Assembly (NCBI RefSeq): GCF_031755915.1
Contig: NC_083390.1
Coordinates: 14,291,001 to 14,355,000, forward strand
Direction: 5' to 3'
Length of the DNA stretch: 64,000 nt
From: Ziziphus jujuba
Lineage: Eukaryota > Streptophyta > Magnoliopsida > Rosales > Rhamnaceae
Notes under the pieces: generated by a model
Database searches by the model: none
The model's input: the letters and a program-made list of their open reading frames with translations, nothing else
Told to the model about the DNA's origin: nothing
Program-made: the position numbers and the translations under genes
Shown: positions 61,659 through 64,000 of the stretch, one piece after another
Numbering within the stretch: position 1 is the first letter of the stretch
How the letters are laid out: each line of letters starts with the position of its first letter

Positions 61659-61894
61659 TCAGCACATGACTCACCATGCCAAATCCATCGCCGATAGTTG
61701 ACATCAAGCCCATTCCAATATATATGGCCTTTAATATCCCTAATAGTATGGATTTTCATATTTCCACATTGCATGCAAGGACACCGTATGGCATTACAAT
61801 CATTGGCATTCTCCATGCTAAATTTCAAAAATTCATTCACCCCTTTAGCAAAATCGCTTGAAGTTCTATCTTTTATTATCCACGATTTATCCAT
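61659..61894 (-). pseudogene. N-terminal remnant of CACTA transposase (transposase-associated domain)
   Basis: Starts MDKSWIIKDRTSSDFAKGV and continues with IRCPCMQCGN, GHIYWNGL and WIWHGE. This is the transposase-associated domain (Pfam Transpos_assoc) that opens En/Spm-type transposases; the paired cysteines (CPCMQC) of the domain are present. The open frame runs on to 61562, but past about 61660 it reads the DUF4216 piece out of frame (…LTHSSWLHKFNK). The whole catalytic middle of the protein is missing, so an internal deletion joined the two ends near 61660-61690. Confidence 0.8.
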
Positions 61895-63059
61895 TTCCCT
61901 ACCAATCTAAGCAAAACAATGTCAAACAATATCACAAACAAATTATTGACAAAAGCAAGATTAAGAAAACTCAGCGAAACTCGACAAAAGCAAGATTAAA
62001 AAAATCCGGCGAACCTAACCTCTGGTTATAATGAAAAAAAAAATAAATAAAAAATAACCCAACCCACTACATGTCACCGCCAATCATAAAAAAAAAAGAA
62101 AAAGAAACTCACCAAAACCATAGAGACGAAAAAAGAAGAAGCCAAGCTAACCACAAGGGCAACACAGAGAAATCCAGCTTCCAGACAGTGATACAGGCAA
62201 ATGGAAACTTAAACCCGAAATATCCCACTCTTCAAGACTTTTTGAGATTGTTTCCAATTCTAACATCTATTAGTTAGTGTACTAACATCTATTTTGTGAA
62301 AAGAAATGGAATTCAAACGTCTGTGTAAAATTTTAATACGAGCCAAAAATTTTTAGAAAATGGCAAAACAGGCGACCCATTTAGATAAACTGTGTCACTA
62401 AAGGTTAGACGTGACAATGGATCAGGCGTCGCAATAACATTTTTAGAGTCGCCTTTTTTTTTTTTTAATTCTTAAATTGTATTTTTTTTTCTTTAACAAA
62501 CTAGAGGAAACGGCGACGCATTGTCTTCAGATAGCGTCGCCTATTCTTTTATTTATGTTTTTTCACCCTTTAAATATGATTTTGTACTTTATTTGAGTTT
62601 AAAATTTGCATTTGCTTTTAAAATATGCAACTCTCATAAATGTTCCTGTTATGTCTCCAAAATTTTAAGAACAGGCGACGCAGTTGCATTTAAAAGAGTC
62701 GCCTTATACCCTAGTATTTAAAATTTATTTTTAAAATTTAATTAGTTTTTTGAAATTTCATCTACAAATATTTTCACATAGCATTTCAATGAACATCAAT
62801 TCCATTGATCTAAAAACAAAGAACAATTTTATCAATGCTCTTTTCAATTATTCACATATATGTGTATACACGAAGCACAAAAACACATCTTTCACGACCT
62901 AATTTGAGATAGGGTATACCAATTGTAAATTGATCTAATGCAACAAGGACTTATAGTCCAATTGCTTGACGTAAGTATGTTCAACGAGATGAACTTTCAG
63001 GTTTTTGGGTATCAATGATAGTTTATTTGAATTTAAAATTTATAATAGATTAAATTTTT
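61895..63059. other. Right subterminal side of the CACTA element, dispersed GCGAC motifs
   Basis: Contains paired motifs such as 'aggcgaccca...gtcgcctttt' (62370-62460), 'cggcgacgcattg...gcgtcgcc' (62512-62542) and 'caggcgacgcagttg...agtcgcc' (62673-62703), each a short imperfect inverted repeat. The start of the transposase gene's leader probably lies at 61900-62000. The 62071-62277 open frame has no motif. Confidence 0.6.
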
Positions 63060-64000
63060 TTGTTTTATTTGCGACGCAGTAAATGATACATGGGTTACCA
63101 GATATTTAAGGCGACCCATTCTGAAGGGAATAGGCGATGCATCAGTTTCATTCCGAGTTGCCTGTACCTTATTATTATTATTATTTTCTAATTAATCTGA
63201 TTTTCTTACAACTTCAAATAACCAGTGAAAATATTTAAGTAATATAACTAAGCTGATATTTTTCTTTTATTTTTATTTTTGATCAAATGAACAGGCGATG
63301 CAGACGGTTCATTACCAGTCACTTGTTGCCTTTTATTTTTTAATTTTTAAAATCAATTTGGTTTCTTCCAACTTTAAATAACTAGTGAAAATATGTAAGC
63401 AATATATCTGAGTTGATTTTTTTTTTTTTTTAGATAAAATGAACAAGCGACGCAGACCTTTCATTACATGTCGCCCGTTTTGATATATATATATATATAT
63501 TTGTTTTAATCAATCTGATTTTCTTTCAACTTCAAATAAACAGTGAAAATATTTAAACAACATAATAGAGCTACTTTTTATTTTTATTTTTTTTATTTTT
63601 AAAGATATTGGTAACAGGTGATTCACAGATATCACTACGCATCGTCTTAATCAATCTAATTTTATTTCAACTTCAAATAATCAATGAAAATATTTAAGCA
63701 ACATAACTGAGCTGGTTTTTTTTTGTTACCAATATTTAGGATATTGGTAACAGGCGATGCACAGGCTTCATTATACGTCGCCTGTTTTTTTTTCTTTTTT
63801 TCTTTTTGTTCTTTTAATCAATCTAATTTTATGTCAACTACAAATAACCAATGAAAATATTAGAGCAACATAATTGAGCTGATTTTTTTTTTTAAAATAT
63901 TGGTAACAGGGGACGCATAGGCGTCATTATGCGTTTCCTGTTCTCTTTTTTGTCTTTTTTTTGTTTTTTTAATCAATTTAATTTTATTTCAACTTCAAAT
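63060..64000 (+). repeat. About 155-bp tandem repeat array with palindromic GGCGACGCA motifs
   Basis: At least five units; the anchor 'caatctgattttctttcaac'-like sequence recurs at about 63193, 63354, 63510, 63651, 63819 and 63972 (spacings about 141-168). Each unit has an AT-rich body ('cttcaaataaccagtgaaa' then 'gcaacataactgagctga'), a T-rich variable linker that explains the length differences, and a GC-rich hairpin such as AACAGGCGATGCACAGG...TACGTCGCCTGTTTT. The array runs off the window end. Confidence 0.85.

Larger units (their letters stand above)
60211..64000 (-). mobile_element. CACTA (En/Spm-type) transposon, left end to window edge
   Basis: The element starts CACTACTAGAATCGC at 60211, matching the CACTA terminal signature. 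Subterminal DNA on both sides is packed with GCGACGCA/TGCGTCGC motifs in both orientations, as transposase-binding subterminal regions are. Between them lies a broken transposase gene on the minus strand (61323-61894). The right terminus is beyond the window, so neither the full length nor the 3-bp target duplication (CTT before 60211) can be checked. With the catalytic transposase domain missing, the copy is non-autonomous. Confidence 0.8.

Noticed and set aside
60321..64000. Regularly spaced repeats resembling a CRISPR array
   Set aside because: Repeats are long, diverged, palindromic subterminal units of a plant CACTA transposon, with no cas genes; the genome is eukaryotic.

Overview
This window is nuclear DNA from a eudicot plant, probably a rosid. 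It is AT-rich and full of simple repeats. Genes are split by GT-AG introns, and degraded LTR retrotransposons, MITE-like elements and a CACTA transposon lie between them. The species cannot be named from sequence alone. No bacterial features (operons, Shine-Dalgarno sites, CRISPR) are present.

Layout. 1-13.5 kb is repeat territory: a decayed minus-strand Copia LTR retrotransposon (1115-6573) with a miniature TRIM element nested inside it (4655-5046), an inverted-repeat MITE-like element (about 8557-8972) and a second, plus-strand Copia remnant (about 9.7-10.9 kb). 13.6-42 kb is the genic core: a small two-exon membrane-anchored protein (minus), a ten-exon OSCA/CSC1-type mechanosensitive channel (plus, 716 codons before the stop), a single-exon AP2/ERF transcription factor (plus) and a three-exon ARGONAUTE7 gene (plus, 1009 codons before the stop). 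42-49.5 kb is AT-rich with no gene I can support. 49.6-51.6 kb holds an intact-looking five-exon minus-strand DUF1985-type gene of the sort found in Mutator-related (Ulp1-associated) elements. 52.3-52.9 kb is a GC-rich MITE-like element. 57.6-61.3 kb is a large imperfect tandem duplication that includes part of a CACTA transposon. That transposon starts at 60211 and runs past the window end, carrying an internally deleted, frameshifted transposase gene and two different subterminal repeat arrays.

How the genes relate. Plant genes do not work as operons, so adjacency here reflects ancestry rather than shared pathways. In Arabidopsis, AGO7 (AT1G69440) and an ERD4/OSCA-family gene (AT1G69450) are direct neighbours. 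Finding both here suggests conserved microsynteny, with an ERF gene and repeats lying between them in this plant. AGO7 acts with miR390 in TAS3 trans-acting siRNA production; the OSCA protein is expected to be an osmotically or mechanically gated cation channel; the ERF is a DNA-binding regulator related in its AP2 domain to the RAP2.11/ERN group. I saw no clearly new biological system. The most distinctive material is the CACTA derivative with its arrays and tandem duplication, and the intact DUF1985 gene.
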